The notes under the pieces are model-generated. The model was not told the origin of the DNA. It ran no database searches and saw only the letters and a program-made list of their open reading frames with translations. Made by a program: the position numbers and the translations under genes. Shown piece after piece: positions 9,731-21,750 of a stretch of DNA of 64,000 nucleotides (positions are counted from its first letter, which is position 1; each line of letters starts with the position of its first letter). Source of the DNA: Camellia lanceoleosa. Its lineage: Eukaryota; Streptophyta; Magnoliopsida; Ericales; Theaceae. The stretch spans positions 62,569,018 to 62,633,017 of the forward strand of contig CM045763.1 in assembly GCA_025200525.1 (NCBI GenBank). The letters are read 5' to 3'.

Positions 9731-12261
9731 TTACATAAATACACAAAATATATGTATATATATGTACACAACTCTCCGCTCTCTCTCTCTTTTTGTCTCA
9801 CTCTCTCTTCCTTCGTCCTCTTCGAGTGTCGTGTCTGGCGCGCGATTTCAACAATTGTGGCGCTGACCGACAGGCTATCCAATCCTGCCCTGATTGTTAA
9901 TGATTGTCTCGCCCTTTCTCCTTCTTTGTCTTCTTCTTCGCTCTCTTCTTAAGTTGAGGCTCATGAGAGAGAGGCAGAGCAAAAGCCTGCAAACTTTCTC
10001 TACCACCACTTTGCAATCTCTTTCTTTTGCATTACTCTCCTCTACCATGGCTCCTTCACACGGTTCTCTCACTCTATTTCTAGACCTAAACGAATCCACG
10101 ATAGAGATAACCAATTCTGACTCCCTTAAACCTTAACTACAGGCTCCTCCTCCTTCCCTTATTTTCAGCTTTCCAAAGGATGTCATTCAACAAATAATGG
10201 CGGCATACTAACATCGGCAAACTCAGATACGCCGAGATCATGTGTGGAGACCAGAATCGCAGCTCCAACTTGTCCTGCCGATTGCAACAGTGACGGTGAG
10301 GTACATCAGTTAAATGCACAACTCTCCCTCCTCCAATGTATGTACAAAGATGCTTGAGTAGAAATTAGTGTACTGAAAAAGCAGAACGAAGAGCTGAAAC
10401 GACAGGCCACCTCCGTGGGTCGATTCGGAGTTTCTTCGCACAACCAATTTGATGGCCGGCGAGGAATAATCTCCTTCGGAAGCTCTGCTAAGGCCGAGGC
10501 AGAGTCTTCAAAAGTTTCGAAGGAGTAAAGATGAAGCGAAGCAACTGATAGTAAAGTCGGGCAACAAAGCTTTGTACAAATGAAGCCGGTTGTAATCTTC
10601 GCCACTGTGTCGCATGGGAGAAGAAATAAGAAAAGATCCTCTCTCTCTCTCTGTTTGTTTTTTTTTTTAAATTTTCTGTTTTTTTTTTTTTTTTTTTTTG
10701 CTTTTGTTTTTTTCTTTTATTTTATTTTTGTATATATGTTTGGTTTGTTCAACTCTCTTTTTCTTTTTTTCAACTTTTTTTTTTTTTTTGTCTCTATAAT
10801 CAAGGATGTCATCCCCTAACTTCAATGAAATTAGTTTCCTTTTTTGCACATGGATGGCATGACTAGCATATCACTTTGAGCTTGAAAACAATTTGGTTTG
10901 ATTGAATTTGATAATGATTGAATTTTGAACTTTGAACTGACATTGATTCCATATCGACCGATTCAAAGAATAACTTAACGAAAGAAAAGAAAACAAAGCA
11001 AAATGATCTAGACACACTTATGTACAATCGACCGTATGAAAGGAACTTAAAAACATGACTCGAACACAATTATTGAGCCTAAGTGATTCTACAATTTGTT
11101 CGATGGGTTGAAATTGAAACCGATGGGCCGACCAAAAAGGTTGAATCGACCCACGGATGAATAACAAATTCTGGCAGTGAATAGTTGACTCGAGTGGTGG
11201 GAAGACAGAATCCCTGACTCGACTATGCCCCTAGTTCCTTACCTTGACTTTTTCTTTTTCTTTTTTGTAAAAATATTTTGATCAACATGAGAGTTAGATT
11301 AGCATACTTATTCCATTTTCTGTTTTGAAATCACGTAAGTCAAGCTGTGAGCACTGGAAATTTTCCATTTTTAAGTCCAAAGAGTGGTCTGGTTTTGCAA
11401 AAATGGAACAATTTTAGAGAAAAAATTAGTCAGCTTCATTCAAAATAATCAAAACCTATTTTTGCAAATGGCTACTATCCAACCAACATAGAATCAACCA
11501 TTGGGGTGCATAACCCCAAGCCAGATAATCAATGGTGATAACTGAACCGAGCCGATCCGAACCAAATGAAGCCGAGTGGAATTGAACCGAACCAAAATGA
11601 ATCAAACCAATCGAACCGAAAGCGTAATCTAAGACAAATCAAGCAAAGGCGGATAGGACACCAAGTGGATTAAAGATACAACAATCAAAGATGGACGAGA
11701 TAAATGAGTTGAAAAATTATTAGGGCCGAACTTCAAGATAAAGCTACTTACGTATCCCAAAGATAAAAATCAGGCCATATGTAGTTCCGGCTAAGGTTCA
11801 CTTGAGTATTGACACTTTCCTTTTGTGCTCTAACTTTTGCCAAAGCCGCCCTTTCGGGTTTTCAACCTTGCGAACTTTTCATTTTTCATTTTTTTTAAAA
11901 AAATTTCATCTTTTTCATTTTTTTTATTTTTTTTTCTCCTTTAACTTTTGCCTGGGTCGCTTTTCCAGGTTTTCAGCCTAGCGAGCCTCTCAAGGGTTAC
12001 TTTCATTTTAGTTTATCCATGTTGATTGAGTGTGAGATCTGTAGGCCATCTATAAGAATGATTGCTAGACTTGACCAGTAAATATGATGATATAGGAACT
12101 AGACTAATTCGGTTTGAATTTGTCCCTAGTGTTGCCCCTTGTGTAGTGGATAGGAACTCACCGCCCTTCAATAATAAAACTCATTCTCTCATATTTCGAT
12201 TTGACTTCTTTTCCAGCCTTCATTAGCTTGAGAAACAATCCAGCTTTTAAATCTTTGATCA

Positions 12262-12380
12262 CATCCAACCTTATTACCCCTAGTTCAAGGGTCGCTTCAA
12301 ATCTAAATCACATCATTGCCCCTAGTTCAAGGGCTAATTCCAATCAATTACATCATTGACCCTAGTTCAAGGGATGCCTC
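12262..12380. repeat. Three-unit ~50-bp repeat
   Basis: CCCTAGTTCAAGGG occurs three times (near 12278, 12319 and 12360), each within a CATC-rich context ending in CTTCAAATC, ATTCCAATC or GCCTCC. Short local tandem duplication in the Element L interior. Confidence 0.65.
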
Positions 12381-12972
12381 CATTTCGGCTATGCAAGCCT
12401 CACACTTTGGTTGATCATTGAATATTTTGATCATGGTTTGAAAGCTAAGGAGATCGGACCTCAAGTCAAGGGGGATCCTATGCTGTATAATGTCAAGATC
12501 AATTCTGGCATGTCTTCGTAGGACCTCGCAAAAATAATTTTTGAAATCTTTTCAAAAGTGACTAATCACTGTACTATTACGAAGACAAGATAGAACCAAT
12601 TTGGACCAAGCCAGATCCTTCTCAATACCTACATTAATGTAAATGATTTTATTCATCAAAGGCTTAGCATACCTCTCTTCCTCTCGCTTGATCAAAATTT
12701 ACAAATCGAGGAATTTCTTAGAGTTTTTGAAAAAGTTTTGAAATTTTTGGTCAATGCAATGAATTAAAGGCACAGAGAAGTAGGCGCACTCTATGGCACT
12801 TTTTTATTGAAAAGAAACTACGACTCAACAATGACAACAAACTCAAAATGACAAAAAAGACCTAGACAGGATAGACATGTCTAGGTTAGCACTCCTGAAG
12901 TTAACAAGCTATGAATCACTAGAATGACTCGAGTGTGGTCCTAACTTTACAAACTTGGTGGACTCAAACTTA

Positions 12973-13192
12973 GGCCTCGCTTGGCAATAGGCCGATTTAG
13001 CGAAAAAAGCCAAAAGTTACTAAAAAGCCAAAAGCCAACAACCCATACCAAAAAGTCAAAGATTCTCCTTGCTCTCTACTTTTTGCACATCTTTTCGTAA
13101 AAAGCCAAAAAGTTATCCTAAAAATACTAGTTTTTTTTAGCTCATATTTTAACCAAATAGCCAAAAAGTTACTAAATTACCCAAACGAGGCC
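12973..13192. mobile_element. Tourist-like MITE (PIF/Harbinger type), 220 bp
   Basis: The terminal inverted repeats start GGCCTCGCTTGGCAAT and GGCCTCGTTTGGGTAAT. Both ends are flanked by TTA (12970-12972 and 13193-13195), the preferred target of PIF/Harbinger elements. The interior repeats AAAAAGCCAAAAG phrases. It has no coding capacity. Confidence 0.8.
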
Positions 13193-13933
13193 TTAGACTC
13201 AATACTCAATTCAGAACTCAGAATAAAACCATTCTCAAATTGCCAGTCAACGTATGGGCCATCCATAATATTCAAAATAAAACCCGTGCAATCAACAGGC
13301 GGTTATTCCCCAATTACAGAAACAAAACGGAACTTCCAATTATGCCCTCACTAAAAACACACTGAATCCCACAAACTAAAATGCTCGAACCACTCATTCT
13401 AATTTGAGAACCCCTATATAGATCCAATACATTACACATAACACGTAGGAAGAAAGAGAACAAACACCCCTATGGAGGGTAGGGTTATCCGGTCCTATGC
13501 TTTTGAAATGATCTAGGGTTCACTATTCAAACAAACAGCATCATACGTCCTAGAAATGGAAGAGCGTCTTGTCCTAATTTTGAAAGGTGCTATAGCTCAC
13601 TATATGTACAAGGTTAGCTTTACTTTAGGGGTTAAAGTCAATGTGACTTTACCAAAGAGTCGTTTGGGCCATAACCAATGAAGATCTTTAGGAAATCAGA
13701 AGAATCAACATAGCCTCTCTTCAAAGTTTGAGAACTTTCAGATCTCAAAAGGTTATAACATAAGGCCTCCAAAGTAATGTAGAGATAGGTGTAGTGTCAC
13801 AAAAAGTGTGCATGTGCTCCCACCAATATCTGGGCAGCACAAGAACTTTAAGTGCACCAATGCATGCAATGGAATAAACATATAATTGAAAATAAAACTT
13901 ATATTATGGAGTTGGAGTCAAGGTTTCATAAAA

Positions 13934-13951
13934 TCCCCAGCAGAGTCGCCA
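13934..13951 (-). other. Element L primer-binding site, tRNA-Arg type
   Basis: The plus strand reads TCCCCAGCAGAGTCGCCA, which resembles the 3' end of a plant tRNA-Arg(ACG) including its CCA, with one difference from the usual sequence as I know it. The minus strand therefore begins TGGCGACTCTGC, five bases from the 5' LTR. tRNA-Arg priming is typical of Ogre-type elements. Confidence 0.82.
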
Positions 13952-15154
13952 GAAACTATAACTTGCCTGGGGAGGCCCTGTGCACATTAAACAGTTTGGA
14001 CCCTCAGTCTCTTTGATCTAGTCTCACAAGTGCAATGTGAAACATAAATGAGAGTCCTGATTTGAAAAATTTATGGAAAATCCATTTTATTACAAAATTA
14101 TTACCACAAACGGATTACATCACCAGATCTTAGAGTCGCCACCTAATATTTATTTTGAAAAAATTAGGAAACCCGTGACTCGTGCCAACGCCATTGTTCG
14201 TCGTGACTAAAGTTGTCTTGGTTCAGAACCTTAGGTATGAGAGGGGAAGGTCATTAATTGAGCACCCCCTCTCACCCGATCAAAAGATCGGCCTTTACTA
14301 ACCATGATATGAATTTTATTTTCTTTATATGTTCATGTTTTGATTATTTAATAAATCCTAAAATTTACTATGTGAAACATACAAGTATAAACTATGTCAC
14401 CCACTTTTGAATAACTTGATTTCATATAGTTTTGAAAGAGTTTTGAAGATGTACAACCCAAATAAATTGAGCTTACAAACATGAAAATCAACATCATTCT
14501 AAATTAAGCGACACAACCTCCATTCACTGGCATTCATAGAGTTATATCACATAAGCAAATAGCCTCATGGTAAAATGCTAAACATAGTAAGAAAAACATA
14601 CACAAATGGGATACTAAGGCATAAAAACTTACATGTTTGACGACCCGCGAACAAGATACAAAACAAAGTTAGTAAAATTTGCATGATCTTATATACAAAA
14701 TCCTAATGCAATTCACTCATGAGATGGAACTAAAGATTCGGTTTTTGAGATATGACATGTGAATCATCTCAAGAACATGAGGTAGCACACATAATCACAT
14801 AGGAATTAATTAAATCCACAAATACAAAATTAGTCGAATCAAGATGCATGAAACATGGATGCAAAGCATGGATATAATGAAAGAAGAAATATGATGCATA
14901 TTCACAGATAAAAAAAGTAAGTAAAAAAATGGGATAAAAAGAAGCGGGGCGAGGAATTATTACAACACTTTGAATAAATTATTACAAACCAAATAACAGA
15001 GAGAAAATGGAATATTACAACAAAATAAAAACCTCACAAACTCTCAAAATAAAAAATAATAATAATAAAAATAAAGAAACTTCATCTGCTTTGGGGATTG
15101 CCGGAAAATATTCTGCTTGACGCAGAAGACCGCCTGCTTTACTGGGAAACTTAT

Positions 15155-15345
15155 TTTGGGTGCACTATTCATCCTGGGCACTATTCATTGCCGATAGTAC
15201 TATTCACCACGATAATTATTATTTACCCTTTTTTATCGTTATTCATTTTATTGGGCATTTTTCGTTCACAGTTACTATTCATCGCCGGAGGTACTATTGA
15301 TTGCCGGGGTTACTATTCACCGCCGGAGGTTACTATTTATCCAGT
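15155..15345. repeat. ACTATTCA motif array in the Element L 5' LTR
   Basis: Counterpart of 6105-6305, with repeated ACTATTCATCGCCGG-type words. Both copies are degenerate in a similar way, so the array existed before insertion. Confidence 0.6.
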
Positions 15346-16004
15346 GAGGTAAATTATTTAAAATAATAAATTACAACAGCTTATATACAATATTTAAATG
15401 ATAGCAGATATGTGAGTGGTGCAGCCTTCCCGTTAAAGCAATAAAACAGTTATATAAAAAATAATAATAATGATAATAATAAATTACAACATATATGTGG
15501 GTGGTACAACTTTCCCATTATAATGCTAAAACAATTATATAAAAAAAAAAAAAAAAAAAATTTACAACAGATATGTGGGTGGTGTAGCCTTCCTATTAAA
15601 GCGATAAAAAAAATAGTTATGAAAAGCAATAAATAAAGTATTTAAACAAATTATATCACATTTTTAAATTAAATGAAAGTTTGTAAAAACTCACCTTTTG
15701 AGGAAATGATGAATTTTCTAAGTCACGAACATTCTTTTGATTACCTCCACCAGGAATGTGTTCTCAATTCTCAGTCCAAAATTTGGAATTACAGCTTTAG
15801 TGGTTGGTTTTTGAATAATGTATTGATGAAATGAAAATAAAAATATAAAAGAAAATATTTTATTTTCCCTCTCTCTCAAAAAAAATAATTTTCCTTCTTT
15901 CTGATTCTTTTTCTCTCAAACTCTCTCACACCACTTTTTTTTTTCCTCTCTGATTCTTTAATCTAATTCTCTCAGACTTTTTTTTTAGATTAGCCCCCCT
16001 TTGT

Positions 16005-16015
16005 CCTTATATAAG
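16005..16015 (-). promoter_or_regulatory. TATA box of the Element L 5' LTR
   Basis: Minus strand CTTATATAAGG, identical to the box in the 3' LTR. This is the copy expected to start the genomic transcript. Confidence 0.65.
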
Positions 16016-16114
16016 CAAAATATAATATAATAATATATGACTGATCTATATGCATATAATATAATAATAATATAAAGATAATAATAATAATATAAATATA
16101 TATATATGTCTGAT

Positions 16115-16152
16115 GTTTGATGTCGGCAGCCGAGGGCTGACCGACATCAAAC
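16115..16152. promoter_or_regulatory. GC-rich hairpin upstream of the LTR TATA box, second copy
   Basis: Arms GTTTGATGTCGGCAGCC and GGCTGACCGACATCAAAC pair fully except for one bulged base. It is about 100 bp upstream of the TATA box here because of an extra AT-rich insert. Confidence 0.5.
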
Positions 16153-16507
16153 GATTTATTATTATTATTTTTATAATATATATAAAATACTAAACATATA
16201 ATATAATAATAATACTTTTTTATTATTTTCTTTTATATATATAAAATATATAATTTATACCAATTTATATAAAAACATCAAAAATATGAACAAAGACATA
16301 AAATTATGTAAAATTACAAAAATACTAAACTAATAAAATATTCAGTATTTTAAAACAATTTGGCCATAATGGTGAAAGTTTGGATTAAAGTTCAAATTTC
16401 ATCTCTTTTACTGAGGATTCTGTGAGAAACACATTCTAATTGTCATCATCGGGTAATCAAAAGAAAGCGTCCAAGTTTTAGGACCGGTCAAAATAGAGAT
16501 GTCTACA

Positions 16508-16512
16508 CATGG
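16508..16512. repeat. Target-site duplication CATGG, right copy
   Basis: It follows the GTCTACA end of Element L and matches 4887-4891. Confidence 0.9.
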
Positions 16513-18380
16513 CATTCATCATTTCTTTTTGCTGTGGAGAATAGGGTGCTGTAGTTTGGTGAATAATGTCATATTGTGCACAAAATTCATTTAAAGATGC
16601 ATCATATTCACCACCTCTATCACTTATAACCATTTTAATGGTTTTACCAAGTTGATTTTCAACTTATGTTTTGTAGAGTTTAAACATTTCCAAGGCTTCA
16701 TCTTTACTTCTAAGTATACATAACAATATCTTGTGCAATCACCGATAAATGTAATAAAATACTTTTTGCCTTCTCTAATTTGAACAGATTTAAGATCACA
16801 CACATCAGTATTAATTAATTCTAGAGGTTCGATTTTTCTTTCAACCGATTTAAATGGAGCCTTAGTTGGTTTTGCTTCTACATAAATCTCATATTTGTGA
16901 GTAGGATCAATTTCAAACTTTGGTATATAATCCAAACCAATTAATCTACGCAAAGCATCAAAATTTACATGTCCTAATCTACCATGCCATAAATTTGACT
17001 CAATAATATAAGCAAAAGATGTGTTATTCTTATTAATAGAAAGTTTTGGTACAACAGTCATTACATTCAATTTGAAGAGACTATCATTCATGTATCCTTT
17101 ACCAACATACATACCACTCTTTGTTAATATAAATTTATCAGACTCAAATACAAGCCTAAAACCATTTTTACTTAACAAAGAACCAGAAACTAAATTCTTC
17201 CGAATGTCTGGTATATGCAGCACATTGTTGAGTGTAAGTTTCTTCCCCGATGTTATCTTCAAGATCACTTTCCCTTGTTTAGCCACAACAAAAGTAGATG
17301 AATTTCCCATGAAAAGTTGCTCACTATTTGCAGTCTCATTATAAGTAATGAACATCTTTCTGTCCGTGCAAATGTGTTGAGTTGCTTCTGTGTCAATCCA
17401 CCATTCCTTGGGATTTCTAACCAAATTAGCCTCAGACACCACAGTAGAGAGATTGATGTCATTTACCCTATCAAAGATGTAATCTAACTCTATCATATTG
17501 GCTTGATTGGTGGTCTTCTTGCTTGTACTTCCGCGATCCTTCTTAGGGCGGCAGCAATCAGAGGCTCGATGTCCACTCTTGCCACAGTTATAGCATTTTC
17601 CTTTGAACTTCTTATTTCCATTGTTGTCACCTTGTTTAGAACCATCTCTAGCAAACTTCCTCTTTTTGTTATGTAGTTTGGGCACATATTCAACTACATT
17701 AGCCTTGGATTCAATGGGATTCTTACCATTCCTCTTTTCAGCCTTACGATTATCTTCCTCAATTCTTAGTCTTACAATAAGTTCATCTATGGTCATCTCT
17801 TTGTGTTTATGTTTTAAATAATTTTTGAAATCTTTCTAAGCTGGTGGTAATTTTTCCACCAACGCAGCGACTTGGAAAGACTCGCTCAGAGACATACCTT
17901 CAGCATGAATATCATGCAAAATTAATTGAAAACTTTGAACTTGAGAAATTATCGTTTGGGAGTCTACCATAACAAAGTCCAGAAATTTACCGATAACAAA
18001 TTTCTTTGTATCAGCATCCTCTGTCTTGTATTTTTTCTCCAAAGAATCCCATAATTCTTTTGCTATTTTTAAAGGACTGTAAACATTATACAGCATGATG
18101 TCTAGGCCATTTAGGATGTAGTTTCTGCACAGAAAATCAGAATGTTTCTAGGCATCTACAGCGGCAATAACTTGTCGATCACTTTCATCCTCTTTAAGTA
18201 TTGAAGCCTCTTCACGGAGAAACCAGGCCAGATTTAGAGTTGTAAGATAGAACAGCATTTTCTGCTGTCATCTCTTAAACTCGATGCCATTAAATTTTTT
18301 CAGTTTTCTACATGATTTATTGGAACATGAACATGGTTCGATAGGGTCCGGTTGTCGTGCAATTGAGTACCACTTTTAGT
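16513..18380 (-). pseudogene. Copia-1 gag, protease and integrase start
   Basis: Read from high to low coordinates. The gag part (18300-17800) has LWDSLEKKY and the motif region up to a stop after LVEKLPPA. The frame beginning at 17796 holds a CCHC zinc knuckle (Cys68, Cys71, His76, Cys81), the aspartic protease site as [10 protein letters not shown] (Asp135, with Glu where Gly is expected), the pre-integrase motif LWHGRLGH (residues 269-276) and the first integrase Asp (331). The integrase zinc-binding Cys pair is replaced by Tyr (KYEIYVEAK). The second integrase Asp lies in SDRGGEY near 16600. The stretch expected to carry the catalytic Glu, just before the EMMNAM motif, is missing. Non-functional; its other half is at 2806-4891. 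Confidence 0.9.
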
Positions 18381-18742
18381 TGCAAGAGCTATAATATTTG
18401 ATTACAAAAATCAAAAAACTAAATCACAAATTAATTTTCTAATTACTTAAACCGTAAAATAAATTATAACACAAAATAATTTTACTTTTCTAGTTACTAA
18501 AACCGAAAAATAAAACATCACACAATTATTTTCTATAACACTACTACACAAATTAATATTCCAAAATTATTAATGACAAACAGTATATTACTACTATTTG
18601 TCAAAGAAAATAAACAGCATATTATTACTATTTATTAAACACTATATGACTACTATTTTTATTTTTCAACTAGAATATCAGTTTGTAAAAGCATAGAAAA
18701 TAAATACAATGAAGATACCAGAAAATAATCTTGTCTTAAGAT
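18381..18742. other. Copia-1 5' leader
   Basis: AT-rich untranslated sequence between gag and the 5' LTR. A TGGTATC motif on the minus strand near 18715-18721 recalls a copia initiator-Met primer site but stands about 25 bp from the LTR, so the true primer-binding site is uncertain. Confidence 0.5.
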
Positions 18743-19994
18743 TGTTGGACAATCTTTGCTGTATTCGAAGAATTAAAGAAATGAGAGAAACTGTTTAATT
18801 ACAAAAATCAAAACAAGAATAAACTAAAATAAAACAATGATTCTTATTTTGTTATAAAAACAAAATCAAATCTGATAAAAATAAATAAAACAAAACGTAA
18901 ATTAATTACTTACCTTATTTATTTGTCAAATAAATTTTTGATCAAATCCAGTGTTTAACACTGTGTCCTTAAGACAGATTTGTCCTCTCCACGGTGCTTT
19001 CAGATTGTGGACGTCTATCTCTCAGAATAAAATGATCAACAGTGAATAGTAGCAGTATTACAAACTATTCACACAACAAACACACTTTGTGTATACACTC
19101 TTTCTCACAGGAAAACAATGCAGCAAAATGTAGAGAGATCAATAGTAGATTTGAGGACGAAAAATTAAGTGAAAAACCAAATAAGGGACTTTTCTATTTA
19201 TAGGTGCAAAGGTGGTTGTTCAGTTTGAATCCAACAGGTAGCAGATCTGTTTGAACAGGTACCATACTTGTTCAACACTGTTTGAAAAGATACAATCTAT
19301 TTGGTTTGAATTTTGAACAGATAACTGAATCTGTTCAGTTTATATTAGACAAATATGGACTTGTTTGGGTGTAAGAATAATATGGACACCATTTCAGAAT
19401 TGTTTTCAAAATTTAAATTCAAAAAAAGTAAGAATTTAATTTTAGAAAAATAAGAATCCAAAATGTTTTTGGCCAAAAAAGATAAACATTGGGCCGGACA
19501 AGCCCAATCCAACCTCACACCACACACTCGCCCCAAGCCCAGGCTCAGCCTAGCCCGTCCGCCCGACCGACCGACAGGACGGATGGCAACGGCGGCGCAC
19601 GCATGTGTGTTTATTTTGGGTCCAATGAGTCTAGCCCACTTTGCCCATAACCTCACCTTTCCACAAGCTTGGGTACCTCTTGGGGTCCTCTCCAAGTTGT
19701 AAACCTATGCCTTATAAACCTACAAAAGTTCGCCCACAAAACCAATGTAGGACAAACCTTTAATTCAAACCTTTAAGGAAACTTCACCAATGTACCATTT
19801 CTATGGAGCTGACCTTGGCTTCAATTTCCCATTCACCCGATAATGGTTTTGAGCAACCAAATATACTACGTGAATCACAACGCGGCATAGAACACGTTAC
19901 CACTTAGACCCGCCGACTTTGGCGTATGGGTCCCACCTAAAAATTAGACAAAAGTTTAGAAAAACTCTGATTTTTTCCAAAACCATTCCTAACA
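18743..19994 (-). repeat. Copia-1 5' LTR
   Basis: 1,252-bp partner of 971-2187, with TGTTAGGAATGG and TCCAACA ends on the minus strand. The TATA box CCTATAAATAG is at 19194-19204. Confidence 0.9.
19194..19204 (-). promoter_or_regulatory. TATA box of the Copia-1 5' LTR
   Basis: Minus strand CCTATAAATAG, the same as in the 3' LTR at 1421-1431. Confidence 0.6.
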
Positions 19995-21534
19995 TAAATA
20001 TAAAGAAAATGGTCATGCAAAGTACATAAATATGTATATATCTATCCAAATTTTGCACGGGGGAGAAGAACCACAAAGAAGAAGCAACAAATGTATATCT
20101 ATTTTACTTTTTCAATTTAAGACAAAAAATTACAAAAGTAAGAAATTAGGGAGCATCAATTTGTCTCACTAGCTCATCCAAACTAATTAAATAGGTTTAT
20201 GGATACTGATTCATCAAAAATGTCTTTCCAACCCTAACAACACACAAAAACACACCCACAAAAAAGAATAAACAAAACAAACCTGAAGAAGTATTAAACC
20301 ATGTAAGAGAGAGATGGAAAAAAGAAGAAGAATAAGGTAAAATCCAAATCAAAGCCCTAATTTTTTCCTATTGGAATCCCAAATCAAAGCCCTAATTTTG
20401 AAATTTCAAATCTATTTTCTCAATCTCAATCACAACCCTAACTTTTTAATTCCAACATTTCGAAGACAAACCTAGTTCATCTATGGCCTGAGAACCCACG
20501 TTCTCGTCAAGAAATTTCTTCGCTCCAGCCGATGGTGGTCGTGGTGGAGCTATGGTTCACGAAGCAGAGAATATTAGGGCTGAAGCGGTAGGTTGGGTAT
20601 AGGAGTGGGTCGCCGTCGGAAGCATGTCGTCGTCGGGAGTGGTCGTCGGTGAGGGTGGGTTCAATGGAGGATAAGAGATGAGTGTGAGGCTTAGTGAGAG
20701 TGAGAGTGAAGTGAATGTATAACCTGTGTATGTATAGCTTTTGGGCGAGAAATTTACTGAAATTTCAATTTCATAATTTTTATCTTTTTTATTGTTTATA
20801 GCCATTGGATCTGGATTAATGAATCTCAACCGTTGCACGGAGGAAATGAATGAGAGAAGTTAAGGAGAGGATCCGAACTCGATGGGAACGAGAGTCAAGG
20901 TATAATTTTAAGGGAGCACTTACAGATCTCCTATTTTGTGCTGTCAATATAGGCCTCTTCTATCTGGCTTTCAATAGGTAGAAACTTCTTTGATTATGCC
21001 AGAAAGAATTAGTACAGTTGATTACTCTCCACTACACTTTTTCAACAACTAAAAATAAATAAATAATGAAATAAATTGAATAATATGAATAAAATCTATT
21101 TTAAAACATGATACATGTTATATAGATATTGTTATTGTTTATAACATCTATTGTTTATATTAGTCTATCATAAAGAGACGACAGTTAGAAAAATAGACAG
21201 GAGATCTATATATCTAAGAAAAAAAGTCATAAAATTACTTAAATTTTTTAATCAATGATTAAGATTTATTTATGGTATAACCCCATAACAAGAAATTTAA
21301 ATATACACCTTAGATTTAAAATTTTGAGTAGATTATGAATTTTTTTTTTTTTTTATTAAAAAAATGGTGCAAAGTCAAGGTACCAAGTCAATAAATTGTC
21401 ATGTATGGGATGGTTAGGAATATTCCATCCTTGGCATGTTAACAAGAAAAGTCTGCCAACTCATAATTATCCATTTAGAATTTTTTGAATGGATGGTTAA
21501 TGGTTATGTGGTAGAAATTTTTGAATAGATGATT
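19995..21534. other. Intergenic sequence between Copia-1 and Copia-2
   Basis: No convincing gene. A duplicated CAAATCAAAGCCCTAATTTT phrase (20347 and 20382) and a moderately GC-rich patch (20460-20720) with CGTCGTCGG and GTGAGAGTGAG runs look like the leader or first exon of a lost gene, but every frame is short and has no domain. A poly-T run is at 21339-21354. Confidence 0.55.
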
Positions 21535-21539
21535 ATATA
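21535..21539. repeat. Target-site duplication ATATA of Copia-2, left
   Basis: ATATA precedes the TGTTAGAATGG start. The same five bases follow the other end at 27419-27423. Confidence 0.75.
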
Positions 21540-21738
21540 TGTTAGAATGGTTGAAAGAAAGGGAAAATTGTGTATTTGTATTATATTGAATTAAATGAAT
21601 ACAATAGGAGAAGCCTATATATATAGGCTGAAAAGAAACCTGGATAAGTATACAAGGAGATAGAGATAGAGATAGAGATACAAGATAGGGATAAAGATAC
21701 AAATAGATAAGTATAGTATAATATAATATACATTATCA
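21540..21738 (-). repeat. Copia-2 3' LTR
   Basis: 199 bp, from TGTTAGAATGG to CATTATCA on the plus strand. It matches 27234-27418 and differs mainly by an expanded AGATAGAG-type run near 21659-21680. The central palindrome CCTATATATATAGG (21615) is in both LTRs and contains a TATA-like core. Confidence 0.85.
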
Positions 21739-21750
21739 TTTCCTCAAACT
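21739..21750 (-). other. Copia-2 polypurine tract
   Basis: The minus strand reads GAGTTTGAGGAAA next to the 3' LTR start. It is short and slightly decayed but in the right place. Confidence 0.6.

Larger units (their letters stand above)
7450..13956. other. Element L interior, non-coding
   Basis: 6.5 kb with only short spurious open frames. Contents from the 3' end of the element: a ~39-bp degenerate repeat (7860-8160), a 26-bp array (8168-8802), duplicated phrases (8861-9170), two tRNA-like segments (9455-9730), a pyrimidine-rich stretch (9770-10850, including poly-T at 10661-10700), and AT-rich sequence with a ~50-bp three-unit repeat (12262-12380). A Tourist-like MITE (12973-13192) and the primer-binding site complete it. 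The stretch 10370-10530 can be read as a short charged peptide on the plus strand but has no recognisable domain. Confidence 0.75.
4892..16507 (-). mobile_element. Element L: large non-autonomous LTR retrotransposon (Ogre/Tat-like), nested in Copia-1
   Basis: An 11.6-kb insertion with two LTRs (4892-7449 and 13957-16507) and a CATGG target duplication. The minus orientation follows from the tRNA-Arg primer-binding site at 13934-13951 and the purine tract at 7450-7468. The 6.5-kb interior has no recognisable gag, protease, reverse transcriptase or integrase on either strand, which fits a large retrotransposon derivative mobilised in trans. A tRNA-Arg primer, long LTRs and tandem repeats just upstream of the 3' LTR are typical of the Ogre/Tat branch of Ty3-gypsy. 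The LTR ends resemble the 4.8-kb solo LTR at 57350-62163, so a related autonomous family probably exists in this genome. Confidence 0.88.
13957..16507 (-). repeat. Element L 5' LTR
   Basis: About 2,551 bp, the partner of 4892-7449. The outer end keeps TGTAGACATCTC on the minus strand; the inner end has decayed to TATA. It holds the same TATA box (16005-16015), hairpin (16115-16152), ACTATTCA array and three GTGGGTGGTGCA units as the other LTR. Scattered substitutions and small indels separate the two. Confidence 0.9.
971..19994 (-). mobile_element. Copia-1: Ty1-copia LTR retrotransposon, minus strand, split by a nested element
   Basis: The element reads from right to left: 5' LTR 18743-19994, gag/protease/integrase start 16513-18380, then after an 11.6-kb nested insertion the integrase end, reverse transcriptase and RNase H (2806-4891), polypurine tract (2188-2197) and 3' LTR 971-2187. 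Without the insertion it is about 7.4 kb with a 4.9-kb interior, normal for copia. The gene order gag-PR-IN-RT-RH is diagnostic of Ty1-copia. The flanks AAAAT (left) and TAAAT (right) may be a decayed 5-bp target duplication. No initiator-Met primer-binding site is obvious beside the 5' LTR. Confidence 0.9.

Noticed and set aside
10580..10849. Phe-rich and Lys-rich frames on opposite strands
   Set aside because: Both come from one pyrimidine-rich low-complexity tract.
20557..20838. Minus-strand 93-codon frame with Ser/Thr/Pro-rich sequence
   Set aside because: Composition reflects CT-rich repeats; no downstream exon or domain could be recognised.
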